From NCBI RefSeq assembly GCF_025449215.1, contig NZ_CP104900.1, positions 4,526,001 through 4,590,000 of the forward strand: DNA of 64,000 nt, read 5' to 3'. The notes beneath the pieces are model-generated. The model was not told the DNA's origin, ran no database searches, and saw only the letters and a list, made by a program, of their open reading frames with translations. Each line of letters begins with the position of its first letter. The stretch's first letter is position 1. The stretch comes from Shewanella seohaensis. Lineage in GTDB: Bacteria > Pseudomonadota > Gammaproteobacteria > Enterobacterales > Shewanellaceae. The translations under genes and the position numbers were made by a program. This document shows, piece after piece, positions 51,850 to 63,260 of the stretch.

Positions 51850-52914
51850 GTGAGTAAAAAGAAACCCCTAAGCCAAGGCCAATTACGCCGTATGCGCGCC
51901 AATCACGAGAAACGCCTCAATCGTGACAATGGTGATAAAAATGCGCCTGAGTTACAGGATAGCTCACTCGGCCCAGAACAGAGCGGAACCGTGATCTCCC
52001 GCTTTGGCCAACATGCCGATATTGAAACCGAAGATGGCCAAATCGTGCGCTGCAATATTCGCCGCACGATTAAGAGCTTAGTCACCGGCGATAAAGTGAT
52101 TGTTCGCCTCGCCATTGAAACCCAAGCCAACAGTGGCATTGCTGGCATTGTAGAAGCGGTACACCCAAGACGCTCTTCCCTCTCGCGTCCCGACTTATAC
52201 GATGGGGTGAAAATTATCGCCTCGAATATCGACCAAATTTTGATTGTGTCGTCCGTACTGCCTAGCTTTACCACCCAGATTATCGACCGCTACTTAGTGG
52301 CAGCCGAAGACACGGATATTCCGCCGATCATCATTTTGAATAAAATTGATCTGCTAACGCCAGAAGAAGCCCCCGCCATCGAAGCCGCCTTAAAGCGTTA
52401 CGAAGATATCGGTTATCCCGTGTATAAGGTCAGCAGTAAATTAGGCGAGGGTTTAGATATCATTAAAGCCCTGCTGAAAGATAAAGTGAGCGTATTTGCA
52501 GGCCAGTCCGGTGTAGGTAAATCTTCACTGGTCAATGCCTTACTGCCCGAAGCCGAATTATTGGTGGGCGATGTCTCCGACAACTCGGGGCTGGGTCAAC
52601 ACACGACCACCACGGCTAAGTTGCTGCATTTACCTAGCGGTGGTGATTTAATAGACTCTCCCGGAGTGCGCGAATTTGCTCTTTGGCACTTACCCGCCCA
52701 ACGTGTCGGTTGGTGTTTTATCGAATTTAGAGACTTTTTAGGTGGCTGCAAATTCCGCGATTGTAAGCATGGCGATGACCCGGGCTGCGCCTTAAAAGCC
52801 GCTGTCGATGCGGGTAAAATTAGCGAAGATCGCTTTAATAACTACCATCGTATTATCGCAAGCCTTGATGAACAGCGTCACGCTCGGCAATTTCGCGCCC
52901 AAAGCGATGAATAA
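51850..52914 (+). CDS. rsgA: Ribosome small-subunit biogenesis GTPase RsgA
   Basis: A circularly permuted GTPase of 354 residues from a GTG start. An OB fold covers about 35-110. The G motifs come in the order NKID (G4), GQSGVGKSSLVNALL (G1) and DSPGVREF (G3). A zinc-binding part has CKFRDCKH and a further Cys. It helps the 30S subunit mature. It diverges from orn by about 110 bases and is followed by psd. Confidence 0.97.
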   Translation: MSKKKPLSQGQLRRMRANHEKRLNRDNGDKNAPELQDSSLGPEQSGTVISRFGQHADIETEDGQIVRCNIRRTIKSLVTGDKVIVRLAIETQANSGIAGIVEAVHPRRSSLSRPDLYDGVKIIASNIDQILIVSSVLPSFTTQIIDRYLVAAEDTDIPPIIILNKIDLLTPEEAPAIEAALKRYEDIGYPVYKVSSKLGEGLDIIKALLKDKVSVFAGQSGVGKSSLVNALLPEAELLVGDVSDNSGLGQHTTTTAKLLHLPSGGDLIDSPGVREFALWHLPAQRVGWCFIEFRDFLGGCKFRDCKHGDDPGCALKAAVDAGKISEDRFNNYHRIIASLDEQRHARQFRAQSDE

Positions 52915-52993
52915 ACAAACCATCGCCTCGCACAAAATTAACGTAAAACAAGTCTCAACCTAAGTTGAGCAACATAAAGGAAAGGAACATAAA

Positions 52994-53872
52994 TTGGATA
53001 AAGTTAAAATTGCGCTGCAGTACATGCTGCCAAAGCACCTGTTATCTCGCTTAGTCGGTAAACTTGCCGCTTCCGAAGCTGGCGCATTAACGACTGCCGC
53101 GATTAAATGGTTTATCAAGCAATATAAAATCGATATGAGCGAAGCGGCTCAGAGCGAACCCGAAGCCTATAAAAGCTTCAACGACTTTTTTACCCGCGCA
53201 CTTAAGCCTGGCATTCGCCCAATTAATACTGCGGCCAACATCATGGTGCATCCTGTTGATGGCGCCGTCAGCCAACTCGGCCCCATCAAGGATGGCCGTA
53301 TTTTCCAAGCTAAAGGGCATCACTATTCTTCACTCACTTTGCTTGGCTACCAAGCCGAAGATGCCAAACGCTTCGAAGGTGGGGATTTTGCGACGATTTA
53401 TCTGGCTCCCAAGGATTATCACCGCATCCACATGCCGATTAAGGGCACGCTGTCGAAGATGACCTATGTACCGGGCGAGTTGTTTTCCGTTAACCCCTTA
53501 ACGGCGCGCCATGTACCTGGCCTGTTTGCTCGCAACGAACGTGTTGTGGCAATTTTTGAAACCGAGCTTGGCCCGCTAGCTATGGTATTAGTGGGCGCAA
53601 CCATTGTGGCCAGTATCGAAACCGTGTGGGCAGGCACAATTACGCCGCCAACGGGTAAGCAAGTGTTCACATGGGAATACCCAACAGTAGGTCCAGACGC
53701 CATTACCTTAGATAAAGGCGAAGAAATGGGCCGCTTCAAGCTTGGCAGTACCGTCGTCATGCTGTTTGCTAAAGATGCTATCGACACCTTCGCCGAAGGC
53801 GTTGAACCCGAAGCCGTAACGCGTATGGGTCAAGCCTTTGCTAATCTCAAAAATCAGGCGTTAGCCGACTAA
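52994..53872 (+). CDS. psd: Phosphatidylserine decarboxylase
   Basis: A proenzyme of 292 residues from a TTG start with AAGGA upstream. The self-cleavage site LGST lies near residue 251 and makes the pyruvoyl group. [11 protein letters not shown] and [11 protein letters not shown] are family blocks. It makes phosphatidylethanolamine at the inner membrane. It is in the rsgA-psd-mscM order known from E. coli. Confidence 0.97.
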   Translation: MDKVKIALQYMLPKHLLSRLVGKLAASEAGALTTAAIKWFIKQYKIDMSEAAQSEPEAYKSFNDFFTRALKPGIRPINTAANIMVHPVDGAVSQLGPIKDGRIFQAKGHHYSSLTLLGYQAEDAKRFEGGDFATIYLAPKDYHRIHMPIKGTLSKMTYVPGELFSVNPLTARHVPGLFARNERVVAIFETELGPLAMVLVGATIVASIETVWAGTITPPTGKQVFTWEYPTVGPDAITLDKGEEMGRFKLGSTVVMLFAKDAIDTFAEGVEPEAVTRMGQAFANLKNQALAD

Positions 53873-53886
53873 CTACGGCGACCCAA

Positions 53887-54771
53887 TTGAGCCAGACCGC
53901 TAAACCTTCGGGATTAATCGAATTACACTTAGCTGTGCTGATGTTTGGCGGCACAGCTTTGTTTTCAAAATTAATCCCCTTAAGCGCACTCGATATCACC
54001 TTCCTACGATGTGTTGTCGCGGCCTTGGTCTTGGCATTACTCATCAAATTCCGTGGTAAATACTTAAGCCTTGCCAGCAAACAGGATTATCTGGTTGCTA
54101 TCGGCTTAGGTGTGATAGTCAGCTTGCACTGGGTCACCTACTTTGCCGCGATGCAACTCTCATCGGTCGCCATCGGCATGATTGCCTTCTTCACCTATCC
54201 AGTGATGACAGTCATTGCCGAGCCGTTATTAACAGGCAATAAAATCAAGCTGATGGATATTATCAGCGGTGTTTTAGTGCTGATAGGCGTAGTGCTATTG
54301 ATCCCCGAAGCCAATCTTGGCAACGATACAACCTTAGGGATTGCGGTCGGGATTGTCTCGGCGATGCTATTTACCGCCCGTAACTTACTGCAAAAACGCT
54401 ATTTTTCCCAATATAGCGGCCCCCATGCCATGTTTTATCAGACCTTAGTGGCGGCAGTGTTTCTTATGCCTTGGCATCAAACCGAGTTACAGACTATCTC
54501 CCTCGAGACTTGGGGCTTGATTGTGCTGCTCGGAGTGGTATTTACCGCCGCGCCCCATGCACTCTTCACCTCAGCATTGCGCCAATTAAGCGCTAAAACC
54601 GTCGGGTTAGTCTCCTGCCTACAGCCCTTCTACGGGGCCATGTTGGCATTAGTGATCTTAGGCGAAGCGCTGAATCTCAACACCCTGATAGGCGGAACCA
54701 TCATAGTCGCCACCGCCATCTTCGAAACCCATCAATCCCACCAGTCACAACGGCGAAAAAAGAACGTCTGA
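53887..54771 (+). CDS. EamA-family (DMT) transporter
   Basis: A membrane protein of 294 residues with ten predicted helices and two EamA repeats. It begins at a TTG 14 bases after psd, so it is likely co-transcribed. MFGGTALFSKLIPLSALDITFLR and LGEALNLNTLIGGTIIVATAI are typical of the family. The transported compound is unknown. It is inserted between psd and mscM relative to E. coli. Confidence 0.88.
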   Translation: MSQTAKPSGLIELHLAVLMFGGTALFSKLIPLSALDITFLRCVVAALVLALLIKFRGKYLSLASKQDYLVAIGLGVIVSLHWVTYFAAMQLSSVAIGMIAFFTYPVMTVIAEPLLTGNKIKLMDIISGVLVLIGVVLLIPEANLGNDTTLGIAVGIVSAMLFTARNLLQKRYFSQYSGPHAMFYQTLVAAVFLMPWHQTELQTISLETWGLIVLLGVVFTAAPHALFTSALRQLSAKTVGLVSCLQPFYGAMLALVILGEALNLNTLIGGTIIVATAIFETHQSHQSQRRKKNV

Positions 54772-54806
54772 AACATACCAATCTTGGCCTAAGTTGGCTA
54801 AGATGA

Positions 54807-57800
54807 GTGCGTCTTTCGCCCCTAATTGCTTTTGCTTATATGCCACGTATTTTATTGTTCGTTATTGCTTTTTTCTCTTTTTCTCTCAATGCCAATTCGC
54901 CACTGCAATTGGATAAGCGACTTGGCCTAAACAACCAAAATCAGCAACAAAATATTAGCATTGACGATCAAATTGTTGAGCTTAAAAACAACATTGATAG
55001 ATTGGCAGCGAATGCGAGCAGTTTTCAGCAGGCTCAGCTCGATTTTGAAGAAAACAAAAAGGTCATCGACCACGGCTTAAAAGAAGCCGCCAAGCCCTTA
55101 AAGCTGGATAAAGCCACAGATCTTAACCAGCAAGCCTCGATGGCTTATTTACGACTGTCGGAATTAAAAGAGAGCGAAACGGCCCTTGGCAATCAAGTCA
55201 GCGAACTGTTGCAACGCCACAATCAGCTGCCCTCCGTCATCGCCAACGCAAGACAGAATGTGCTGCAAAATAAGAAAACCGACTTGGCCCCACTGGATAC
55301 GCCAACGGGCGAGTTACAGCAAACACAGCGGATTTTCTTCGAACAAAGCCTCGCCACTAACGAGGCCGAGCTTGCCAGCAGCCAAAAGCGCATCGAACTC
55401 ACCCAGCTACAGTTACAGTTGGTTCGCCAGCAATTGAGCCAACAGGAAGCCTTTATTGAAACCATCAATAAGGCGATGAATAAACAGCGTCAACAACAAA
55501 CCGATGCAACCTTGGCGAAAAATTTAGTGGATACCGCCAAGGTCGTGGATCCTGTGACCCGCAATATTGCCGACACAAACCAGATCTACGGCCAAAAACT
55601 CCAAACCTTAACCTTGCAAATCAACAATGTGGTTGAACAGCAAGAGCAGGCCGAACTGCAATATCAATCCCAAGCCAAACAGCTGGCGAATATCCAAGAG
55701 CAAATCACTTGGGTCAAAATGAATTCCGCCTTTGGCGAGCGTTTTTTGCAGATGTTGCAATCTCTGCCTAAACCGCCAAACCATGAGAAGCTACAAACTC
55801 TGATCGCCGATGCTCGCCTCGATAGGTACCACCTCGAGCAACAACAGGCACTCAACGAACAAGAGTTAGAACAAACCAACCTCTACAACGAGGGACAAAT
55901 TAAGCTATTGCGCTCACAACAAGCGCTGCTGACGCAGTTGATGCAGAGTTATGATCAATATTTGAGTGAGCTTGGCAAACTCAAAGTCAATTATCAGCAA
56001 CTTAGCCAACAACACCTGACCTTAAAAAACACCCTCAACGAGCACTTGTTTTGGGTACCCAACGCCGCCAGCATGAACAAACTCTGGCTCACCGATGTGC
56101 AGCGCAGCGCTCTATGGCTCATCCAAGAGGCGCAGTGGGGACAATTGGGCAAAGCCTGGCAGGAGCAAAATGACTACTGGTCCTGGTGGATCATTCTGTT
56201 AGTGCTTTGCTTGGTCATCCAAGATTTAATCCGGCCTAAGTTCAAACGCTTACTCAGCCACTATGTCACCTACGTGGGCAATGTGACGCAGGATAAATTT
56301 ATCTACACCTTTAAATCCTTAGTCCTGAGCCTTGGTTATGCCCTGATCAAACCGCTACCCATAGTGGCGGCGGGATGGATTTTCTATCAATCCGAACGTA
56401 ACTTTGTGCAGGCCGTCGGCATGGGGATTTTGGCGATAGGATTAGTTTACCTATTGTATCGCTTGATATTTATTCTCGCCCTCGACAAAGGGGTCTTGGT
56501 TGGCCATTTCAAACGCCCTTCTAAACTTATCCAAGCAGGTCAGCTCAGACTCAAACACTTTGTGTTTGTCGCCAGCCCCTGCTCGGCATTATGGGCTTTA
56601 CCGAAGTCCTCGACGCATCCCTAATCCGCAATAGCATTGGCCGTGGTGCATTTATCTGTTTTTGTGTGGTTTTATTCTTGTTATACAAGGATATCTTGGT
56701 GCTAAGCCGCCAAAATAGCGACACTCAAAAGGATGGCAAAAACAAACGACTGCTGCAAAAAATGCTCTGGGCCCTATTGATCTCTGTGCCTCTGCTCAGT
56801 GCCGGACTCGCCTTCAGGGGCTACTACTTCACCGCCTTCCAAATGCTGTTGCAGTTACAGCTTTCCATCGTATTGGGATTAAGTTTCTTACTGCTTTATC
56901 AATTGATTAAGCGTTGGATGTTGATCGAGCGCCGCCGTATTGCCTTCGATCGTGCCAAGGCCAAACGGGCCGAACGGTTAGCGCAGCGGGAAAAGGGCGA
57001 GACTCACCATGTTTCTAGCGATGGCCTCGATACCTACGAAGAGCCAGTCGTCGACCTCGAAACCATTTCGAGTCAGTCCCTCGGGTTAGTGCGCTCCCTA
57101 TTGCTATTGGCGTTTTTGGCGAGCTTGATTGGCCTGTGGACGCAAACCCATACCGCGCTATTTTCCTTCTTGGATGGCATCACCCTCTGGACGACAAATA
57201 CCAGCGTCAATGGTGTCGAGCAGCAGCTGCCTATCACCATGAAATCGCTGTTATTGGGCTTAGTTATTGTTGGCTTCTCACTGATGATTGCGACCAATTT
57301 ACCCGGTCTGCTCGAGCTGATGATCCTACAACGGCTCGATCTGACACCCGGTACCGGCTTTGCCATCACCACGGTAAGCCGTTATTTAGTGGTGTTTTTA
57401 GGACTGCTGATTGGTTTTTCGAATCTCGGGATGGAATGGTCAAAACTGCAATGGTTGATTGCCGCCTTGTCACTGGGTCTAGGTTTTGGTTTGCAGGAGA
57501 TTTTTGCCAACTTTATCTCGGGCCTGATTATTCTGTTTGAAAAGCCAGTACGGATTGGCGATACGGTGACGATCCGCGATCTGACGGGAACCGTGAGTAA
57601 AATTCAGATCCGCGCCACCACCATTATCGACTGGGACAGAAAGGAAATTATCATTCCAAACAAGGCCTTTATTACCGAGCAATTGATTAACTGGTCACTA
57701 TCAGACCCCATCACACGGGTGATAGTGCATGTGTCGGTTGCCCGCGACTCAGATCCAGCTAAAGTCGAGGCCACCCTGTATCAAGCGGTGCAGGAATGCG

Positions 57801-58042
57801 AAGATGCGCTGCCGAATCCAGAGCCTGAAGTCTGGTTTGCAGGCTTTGGTAAACATACCCAAGATTACGAAGTTCGTGCCTATGCAAAAGAGATGTCGGC
57901 CCGTTGGCCGCTACGCCACGATCTGCATAAACGCATCACCCGTAAGCTTAAAGAAAACAACTTAGAACTCGCCTATCCGCAAATGGAAATCCATCTTAAA
58001 AATGGCCAGAATCGCGATCAGGTCGGCATTATCCGCAGTTAA
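54807..58042 (+). pseudogene. mscM: MscM/MscK-type large mechanosensitive channel, frameshifted
   Basis: Two frames, 54807-56624 and 56591-58042, make one protein of about 1078 residues, similar to E. coli MscM (YjeP). A signal peptide (from a GTG at 54807 or an ATG at 54840), a long coiled periplasmic part (to about 470), several helices and a C-terminal MscS domain (SRYLVVFLGLLIGFSNLGMEW, FGLQEIFANFISGLIILFEKP) are seen. One extra C in the C4 run near 56577-56580 joins ASP to LLGIMGF. It protects cells in hypo-osmotic shock. Its place after psd supports the name. Confidence 0.9.
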
Positions 58043-58057
58043 TAGGACGAAAATCAG

Positions 58058-58780
58058 ATGCTTATTTTTGCTCACCGTGGTGCCAGCGGTTATGTGGCGG
58101 AAAATACCTTAGCCGCCATGGCCAAAGCCATTGAGTTAGGTGCCACAGCCATTGAGCTGGATGTGCATAATGTCGAAGGGGAGTTAGTGGTATTTCACGA
58201 CCGCAGACTCGACAGTAAGAGCTCGGGCCAAGGTATCATCCACTTAGTCAACAAAGAGTATTTGGGCAAGATCACTGTCAAAGGTGAACCGATTCCCACA
58301 CTCTGGCAAGTGCTCGAACTGGTTGCTGGCCGCGCCACAATCAACATCGAACTTAAAGGGGTGAATACGGTAGCGCCGCTACTCGAGCTTTATCCTAAGG
58401 CGATTGCCGAGCTGGGATTCAGCGCGGAGCAATTGCTGATCTCATCCTTTAATCATCCCTATTTACAGCAAGTCAAACAGGCGTTGCCACAGGCATTAGT
58501 GGCGCCCTTACTGGCCAGTATTCCCCTCGATGGTGCGGCGGTGGTGAGCGAGTTAGCCGCCTATTCCCTGCATTTAGACGTGAGTTTTATCAGCAAGTCC
58601 CTAGTGGATGACGCCCACCAGAGGGGCGCTAAGGTGTATGTTTACACTGTCGATCATGGTGATGATATCCATGCCCTTAAGCAGTTAGGGGTCGATGGTA
58701 TCTTTAGCAATTACCCCGACCGTGCCATGCAGGCGCTGTTACAACCCACCAATACCAATTATTGCGGCTACTTCGAATAA
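58058..58780 (+). CDS. ugpQ: Glycerophosphodiester phosphodiesterase
   Basis: A cytoplasmic protein of 240 residues. HRGASGYVAENTLAAM, ELDVH and FHDRRLD carry the metal and catalytic residues, and NIELKG and HLDVSFIS follow in the barrel. No signal peptide is seen, which favours UgpQ over periplasmic GlpQ. It splits glycerophosphodiesters to glycerol-3-phosphate. It starts 16 bases after the channel gene. Confidence 0.94.
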   Translation: MLIFAHRGASGYVAENTLAAMAKAIELGATAIELDVHNVEGELVVFHDRRLDSKSSGQGIIHLVNKEYLGKITVKGEPIPTLWQVLELVAGRATINIELKGVNTVAPLLELYPKAIAELGFSAEQLLISSFNHPYLQQVKQALPQALVAPLLASIPLDGAAVVSELAAYSLHLDVSFISKSLVDDAHQRGAKVYVYTVDHGDDIHALKQLGVDGIFSNYPDRAMQALLQPTNTNYCGYFE

Positions 58781-58803
58781 CCCCATGGCGTGGATTTAGC
58801 GGT

Positions 58804-59145
58804 TTAGGCTTGGCTATTTCGCTGCGCCCAATAACCGATAAAAATGAACATGGCGACGATCAGCAAAAACATCCAATGGGATGGCATGGCAACGATTTGC
58901 CTTGCCACCCAAGGCGTAGCTTTAACGATAAGCAGCCCATAGCCAAAGGCATTCACAATAATAAAAACAAAGGTTCGCAGGATAAACGAATGGCCCAGTA
59001 AATGCCGTCTGAGGATACGATTCACATCGGCTGAAAACACTAAAATCAAACACACGACCATGGCCGTGGCGATATCGAAGGACCAAGGGCGAAGCATATT
59101 TCCTAAATGGCCAATAATGGCGACTAACTGATCAAACATAATCAC
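58804..59145 (-). CDS. DUF3392 membrane protein
   Basis: A protein of 113 residues with three likely helices (about 24-40, 57-76 and 88-107). It matches the DUF3392 family by length and by RPWSFDIATAMVVCLILVF and NRILRRHLLG. The function is unknown. It converges on ugpQ and diverges from the dehydrogenase gene. Confidence 0.85.
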   Translation of the reverse strand: MIMFDQLVAIIGHLGNMLRPWSFDIATAMVVCLILVFSADVNRILRRHLLGHSFILRTFVFIIVNAFGYGLLIVKATPWVARQIVAMPSHWMFLLIVAMFIFIGYWAQRNSQA

Positions 59146-59229
59146 TCAACCTAAAATGACGCTGCAAAATCAAAATAACTACAGCAGCGTATTGAAAAAT
59201 AACGACAACCAAGCATAAAGGGAGACGAC

Positions 59230-60162
59230 ATGGGGCACAAGTTACTCTTACTGACCAAAGCGAATGAGCAGTATCGCCAGCTCATTGAGGCGCAGCAGTT
59301 ACCAGGGCTTGAGTTGCTCGATGATAATCCCGCGAATATTGCACAGGCCAATATTTGGCTTGCCGAACCTAAACTTGCCGCGCCGCTGCTGCCCCATGCC
59401 AAACAGCTAAAATGGCTGCAATCCAGTTTTGCAGGCATTGATGCCCTGATGGGCCCAAGAGCAAGAAAAGATTATCAACTCACTAACATTAAAGGTATTT
59501 TCGGCCCCTTAATGAGTGAGTATTTGTTTGGTTATCTGCTTGCCCACGTGCGAGGACACCAGTTCTACCAAGCGCAGCAAAGGCAAAAATCTTGGCAAGT
59601 GCAAAGTGCTACGCACAGCAGCTTGCAAGGGATGCGATTATTACTCTTAGGCACAGGTTCTATCGCCCAGCATGTGGCCAAGACAGCTAAGCACTTCGGC
59701 ATGCATGTTACTGGGATAAACCGCAGCGGCCGTGAGGTCGAAGGCTTTGATGCGATCCAGCCGCTCTCGCAGCTCGGGCAATGCTTAAGCCAAAGCGATG
59801 TGGTAACCAATTTACTGCCCAGCACCCCTGAGACACGTTTGCTGTTAAATGCAGACATGCTCGCCACGCTCAAAGCCGATGCCATTTTAGTGAATGTGGG
59901 CCGTGGTGATGTGCTCGATCTCGATGCCCTCAATACCCAGTTGATTGCGCATCCTGAACAACAGGCCGTTCTCGATGTGTTCACGCAGGAGCCACTCCCT
60001 GCGAGTCATCCGATTTGGGAAAGACCCAACGCCATCATCACGCCCCATATCTCGGCGCCGAGTCATCCTGAACAAATCGTGCGTATTTTTAGCGACAACT
60101 ATCGCCGCTATATCGCTGCTGAGCCGCTGCAGAATCAGGTCGATTTTATTCAGGGTTATTAA
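59230..60162 (+). CDS. D-2-hydroxyacid dehydrogenase
   Basis: A protein of 310 residues. The NAD(P) fold has LLLGTGSIAQHVAKTAKHFG near 140, and the catalytic Arg, Glu and His lie after NLLPSTPETR, in VLDVFTQEPLP and in ITPHISAP. It resembles GhrA-like glyoxylate/hydroxypyruvate reductases. The exact substrate is unknown. It is a single gene with a bidirectional terminator after it. Confidence 0.92.
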   Translation: MGHKLLLLTKANEQYRQLIEAQQLPGLELLDDNPANIAQANIWLAEPKLAAPLLPHAKQLKWLQSSFAGIDALMGPRARKDYQLTNIKGIFGPLMSEYLFGYLLAHVRGHQFYQAQQRQKSWQVQSATHSSLQGMRLLLLGTGSIAQHVAKTAKHFGMHVTGINRSGREVEGFDAIQPLSQLGQCLSQSDVVTNLLPSTPETRLLLNADMLATLKADAILVNVGRGDVLDLDALNTQLIAHPEQQAVLDVFTQEPLPASHPIWERPNAIITPHISAPSHPEQIVRIFSDNYRRYIAAEPLQNQVDFIQGY

Positions 60163-60226
60163 TTTTGGAACGAGTTTGGCGGTTGAATGAAAAGCGGAAA
60201 ACCCCAACTCTCACAGGAAAAAAACA

Positions 60227-60254
60227 AAAGGCAATCAGACGACTGATTGCCTTT
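60227..60254. terminator. Bidirectional terminator
   Basis: Arms AAAGGCAATCAG/CTGATTGCCTTT with a 4-base loop, between the converging dehydrogenase and chemoreceptor genes. The minus-strand side has TTTTGTTTTTTT. Confidence 0.88.
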
Positions 60255-60279
60255 GGATTAAGGATTCTTGCGATAAAAG

Positions 60280-61849
60280 TTAGACTTTAAAACTGCGCTT
60301 TAAAAACTGCCCAACCAGCACAGTATGGGAGTCCATTTCACCTATCACTTCATCGTTGAGACTCACCATTTCGCAACCGAGTTGATGACTGGAATGGGTA
60401 AATTGCGACACATTCACTACGCTGCGATTCATCTCATTCGCCACGCTCGATTGTTCCTCCACCGCACTGGCAATATGGTGGGTCATATCCGTGATGGTAG
60501 TGATCGCTTCACGTATGGTACGTAGCGCCGCGCCCGCAAGATCCGCCGTGGTAATACATTCGCCAGCCGCATCAACGCCCTCCTGCATACTACGCACGGC
60601 CTTGTGAGTGCCCTGCTGCAACAGATTGATCATTGTGTGGATTTCTTTGGTGGCATCATGGGTGCGCTGCGCTAATGCCCGCACCTCATCGGCAACCACG
60701 GCAAAGCCTCGTCCTTGCTCGCCCGCCCGCGCCGCTTCAATCGCCGCGTTCAGCGCCAATAAATTCGTTTGCTCGGCAATGCCTTGGATCACATCCAGCA
60801 CTGTGCCTATGTCTCGGCTGTGCCCTTCTAACTCAGTGATCACCTGCGAGGTTTCCTGCAACTGCTGCGCCATGGTCTGAATCGACTGAATGGTGGTGAC
60901 GACGGTTTTATCGCCGTTGATTGTCTGCTGCGACGCCATTTGCGAAGCATTCGCCGCATCGGCGCAGTTTGAGGACATATCCCCAAGCGTCGCCGTCATC
61001 TGTTGCATAGCTGTGGCAACCTGTTCAATCTCAGCGAGTTGTGACTGACTTGTTCCTTGAATTTCTTCGCCTTTTGCCGCGGAAATCTTGGCTTGTTTAC
61101 TCACCTTATCGCAGGAGTCACGGGCGCGGCCCAACACGGACTTTAACTCTGAGGTTTGCATTTGCAGCGCCAGATCGACAGCGCCTAAATCGTCGGATTG
61201 CCCCGTATAGATATGTGCCATCAAAGGGTTATCGTAAATTTTCTTCGCCTTAGCAACCAGCGCCCGATAACGCCCTAAGATCAGATTACCGCCGATAAAC
61301 AGCACGAGGGCACTGATGGCAAACGCCACAAATCCCACCGCCCCAATCTGCAACGCCAAATACAACATGGGCAACAGGGCGACGAAGGCGAGCAGCATCA
61401 ACTTAGTCGGCATATCTAAGGTGTGTTTTAACGCTTTAACATTACCGCTTTTATTCAATTCGGCGTAGGCGGCTTCTGCTCTGTTGATCTGGTCACGGCT
61501 GGGTTTAGTGCGTACCGATTGAAATTCGGCCACCTGACCATTGACCATAATCGGCGACACATAAGCGTCGACCCAATAGTGGTCGCCATTGGCGCAGCGA
61601 TTTTTGACTATGCCCTTCCTCGCCTTTACGGATGGTTTTCCAAAGATCTTCAAATGCTTGGGGAGGCATATCGGGATGGCGCACCATATTATGGGGCTGT
61701 CCCAACATGGCACTCAGCTCGTATCCCGCCACGGTGCAAAACGATGGATTGGCGTAGGTGATATGACTCTTAGTGTCCGTAGTAGACAGTAAAATCCAAT
61801 CGGCTGGATAGTCATATTCCCGCTGTGTCACTGGCAAATTCTTTCTCAT
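60280..61849 (-). pseudogene. Aer-like PAS methyl-accepting chemotaxis protein, frameshifted
   Basis: Two frames, 61849-61505 and 61713-60280, cover one receptor of about 523 residues. The PAS domain (about 10-120) has the Aer-like block [18 protein letters not shown]. Two helices lie near 155-200, and the signalling domain has [35 protein letters not shown]. The frame changes near 61612-61624, between RKGE and GIVKNRC; about five bases (two codons' worth less one) seem to be lost. This is not a simple one-base slip. It would steer swimming by redox or oxygen. Confidence 0.88.
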
Positions 61850-62096
61850 GATAACCCTTGGATCTATTGTAAATTTATTATTCCATCGTCCATGAGTTAT
61901 CCATCCTTGATCGCGTCCAATGACCCGTAATCGCTAAATCATCCCTCTTTTTCTTGTCTTCTGAGCACTGAGCATAGACTAGAAAATGTGCGATGTGTAA
62001 CAAAACAGGAAACCAGCACAACAAGTTTACTACTAGGATTGCATTTGATAAGCGTTTTCATTTAGAATTAGCTCAATTCGTTTTGGAGTCCAAAAA
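61850..62096. promoter_or_regulatory. Promoter region of bfd
   Basis: A 247-base gap between divergent genes. TTGATAAGCGTTTTCATTTA (62047-62066) recalls a Fur box only weakly (GATAA and CATT parts), and iron control of bfd is usual. GGAG precedes the ATG. No other feature was seen. Confidence 0.35.
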
Positions 62097-62288
62097 ATGT
62101 ACGTTTGTCTCTGCCATGCCATCACAGATACGCAAATCAAAAACGCGGTAAGTCAGGGTGACTCTAGCCTTGCTGACGTTAAAAAGCGTTTAGGCGTTGC
62201 CGATCAATGCGGCAAGTGCGCAAGAATGGCCGTACAAATTATTCAGAACCAATTAGAAATTGAACCTAATTACTACGAAGTGGCTTAA
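62097..62288 (+). CDS. bfd: Bacterioferritin-associated ferredoxin
   Basis: A protein of 63 residues. The four 2Fe-2S ligands are in VCLCH and CGKCAR (Cys 4, 6, 38 and 41 by count). It delivers electrons to bacterioferritin to release stored iron. Length is normal. It is monocistronic; no bfr lies near it. Confidence 0.96.
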   Translation: MYVCLCHAITDTQIKNAVSQGDSSLADVKKRLGVADQCGKCARMAVQIIQNQLEIEPNYYEVA

Positions 62289-62496
62289 CTTCGAGCCTCC
62301 AGCTCCTTTTCTGTCAAACTAAACCTGTATTTCAATGCCTGTTCCTTGAGCGATGCCATCGCCTTAAAGGGGTTGTCGCAAATCTCAGCGCAGATGCCTA
62401 TTTTGCGATAATTGTATGACCCCTTAATGACACATCCCACGTCCCCAAAAGCATTAATTCTTTGAGTTCAATGGGATGCATATTTTTACCGGCGAA
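62289..62496. other. Gene-free region between bfd and tpm
   Basis: About 208 bases between converging genes. I see no strong hairpin, ORF or repeat. Confidence 0.3.
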
Positions 62497-63153
62497 TTAT
62501 CTGCGTGTTAATAAATACGCGGCTTCATTCAGCCAAGGGACTTCTTTCTTAACGAATCTCGGATTGTCCGCAAGCACATCCTGACAATCCAAGAGCTGGA
62601 TTTCAAAATCGTCACTTATATGTGTTTCGACCCAAGTTGGCGACACCGCAAATGGCGGCCCACTTAAAGCGTCCTGCGGGTAATCTAAAGTCACCAATAA
62701 ACCCACACTGCCCGAAGGCAATAACTGCGCTAATTGCTTGGCGTATTGCGCCCGCATACTCTCAGGCCAAGCAATCAAGGCGGCGCGATCATAAAAACCA
62801 CTTACCTTGGCCGTAATCGACTGGGGTAAAGTGAAGATATCCCCTTGATATAAACTGACCTGCTCAGTGTAGTAATGCTGATGATCGCCCAGCGCACTTT
62901 GCTGCATAGGTAATTGGTTATCTTCGAAAAACTGCTGCACTGCGAGTTCATTTAACTCACAACCAATCACTTGATGCCCCTGCTCGGCTAAAAAGCACAT
63001 ATCTAAAGATTTACCACACAGGGGAACGAAGACTTGAGCCTCGGCGGGTAATGCCAAGGTATGCCAATACTTTACGAGAAAGGGATTGATATCTTGCTGG
63101 TGAAAACCAATCAGCTGTTGCTGCCACTTCTCATGCCAAAAACCAGGTTCCAT
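62497..63153 (-). CDS. tpm: Thiopurine S-methyltransferase
   Basis: A protein of 218 residues. [22 protein letters not shown] (in part), [28 protein letters not shown] and [19 protein letters not shown] are signatures of Tpm. It moves a methyl group from SAM to sulfur, selenium or tellurium compounds. Length is normal. It stands alone on the minus strand. Confidence 0.95.
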   Translation of the reverse strand: MEPGFWHEKWQQQLIGFHQQDINPFLVKYWHTLALPAEAQVFVPLCGKSLDMCFLAEQGHQVIGCELNELAVQQFFEDNQLPMQQSALGDHQHYYTEQVSLYQGDIFTLPQSITAKVSGFYDRAALIAWPESMRAQYAKQLAQLLPSGSVGLLVTLDYPQDALSGPPFAVSPTWVETHISDDFEIQLLDCQDVLADNPRFVKKEVPWLNEAAYLLTRR

Positions 63154-63260
63154 AGGTATATCTCAAATGACTAAAGTTATCCTTACTCTAATGGCATTCA
63201 CGGGTGGATGCAAAATCTCAGATACCGTATGTTAATCATAGAGATGTAAACAGTTAATGA

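Noticed and set aside
59565..59984. Minus-strand frame of 139 codons inside the dehydrogenase gene
   Set aside because: It is an antisense shadow of a well-conserved NAD-binding fold.
62040..62070. Fur box upstream of bfd
   Set aside because: Only parts of the palindrome match; reported as weak and not as a site.
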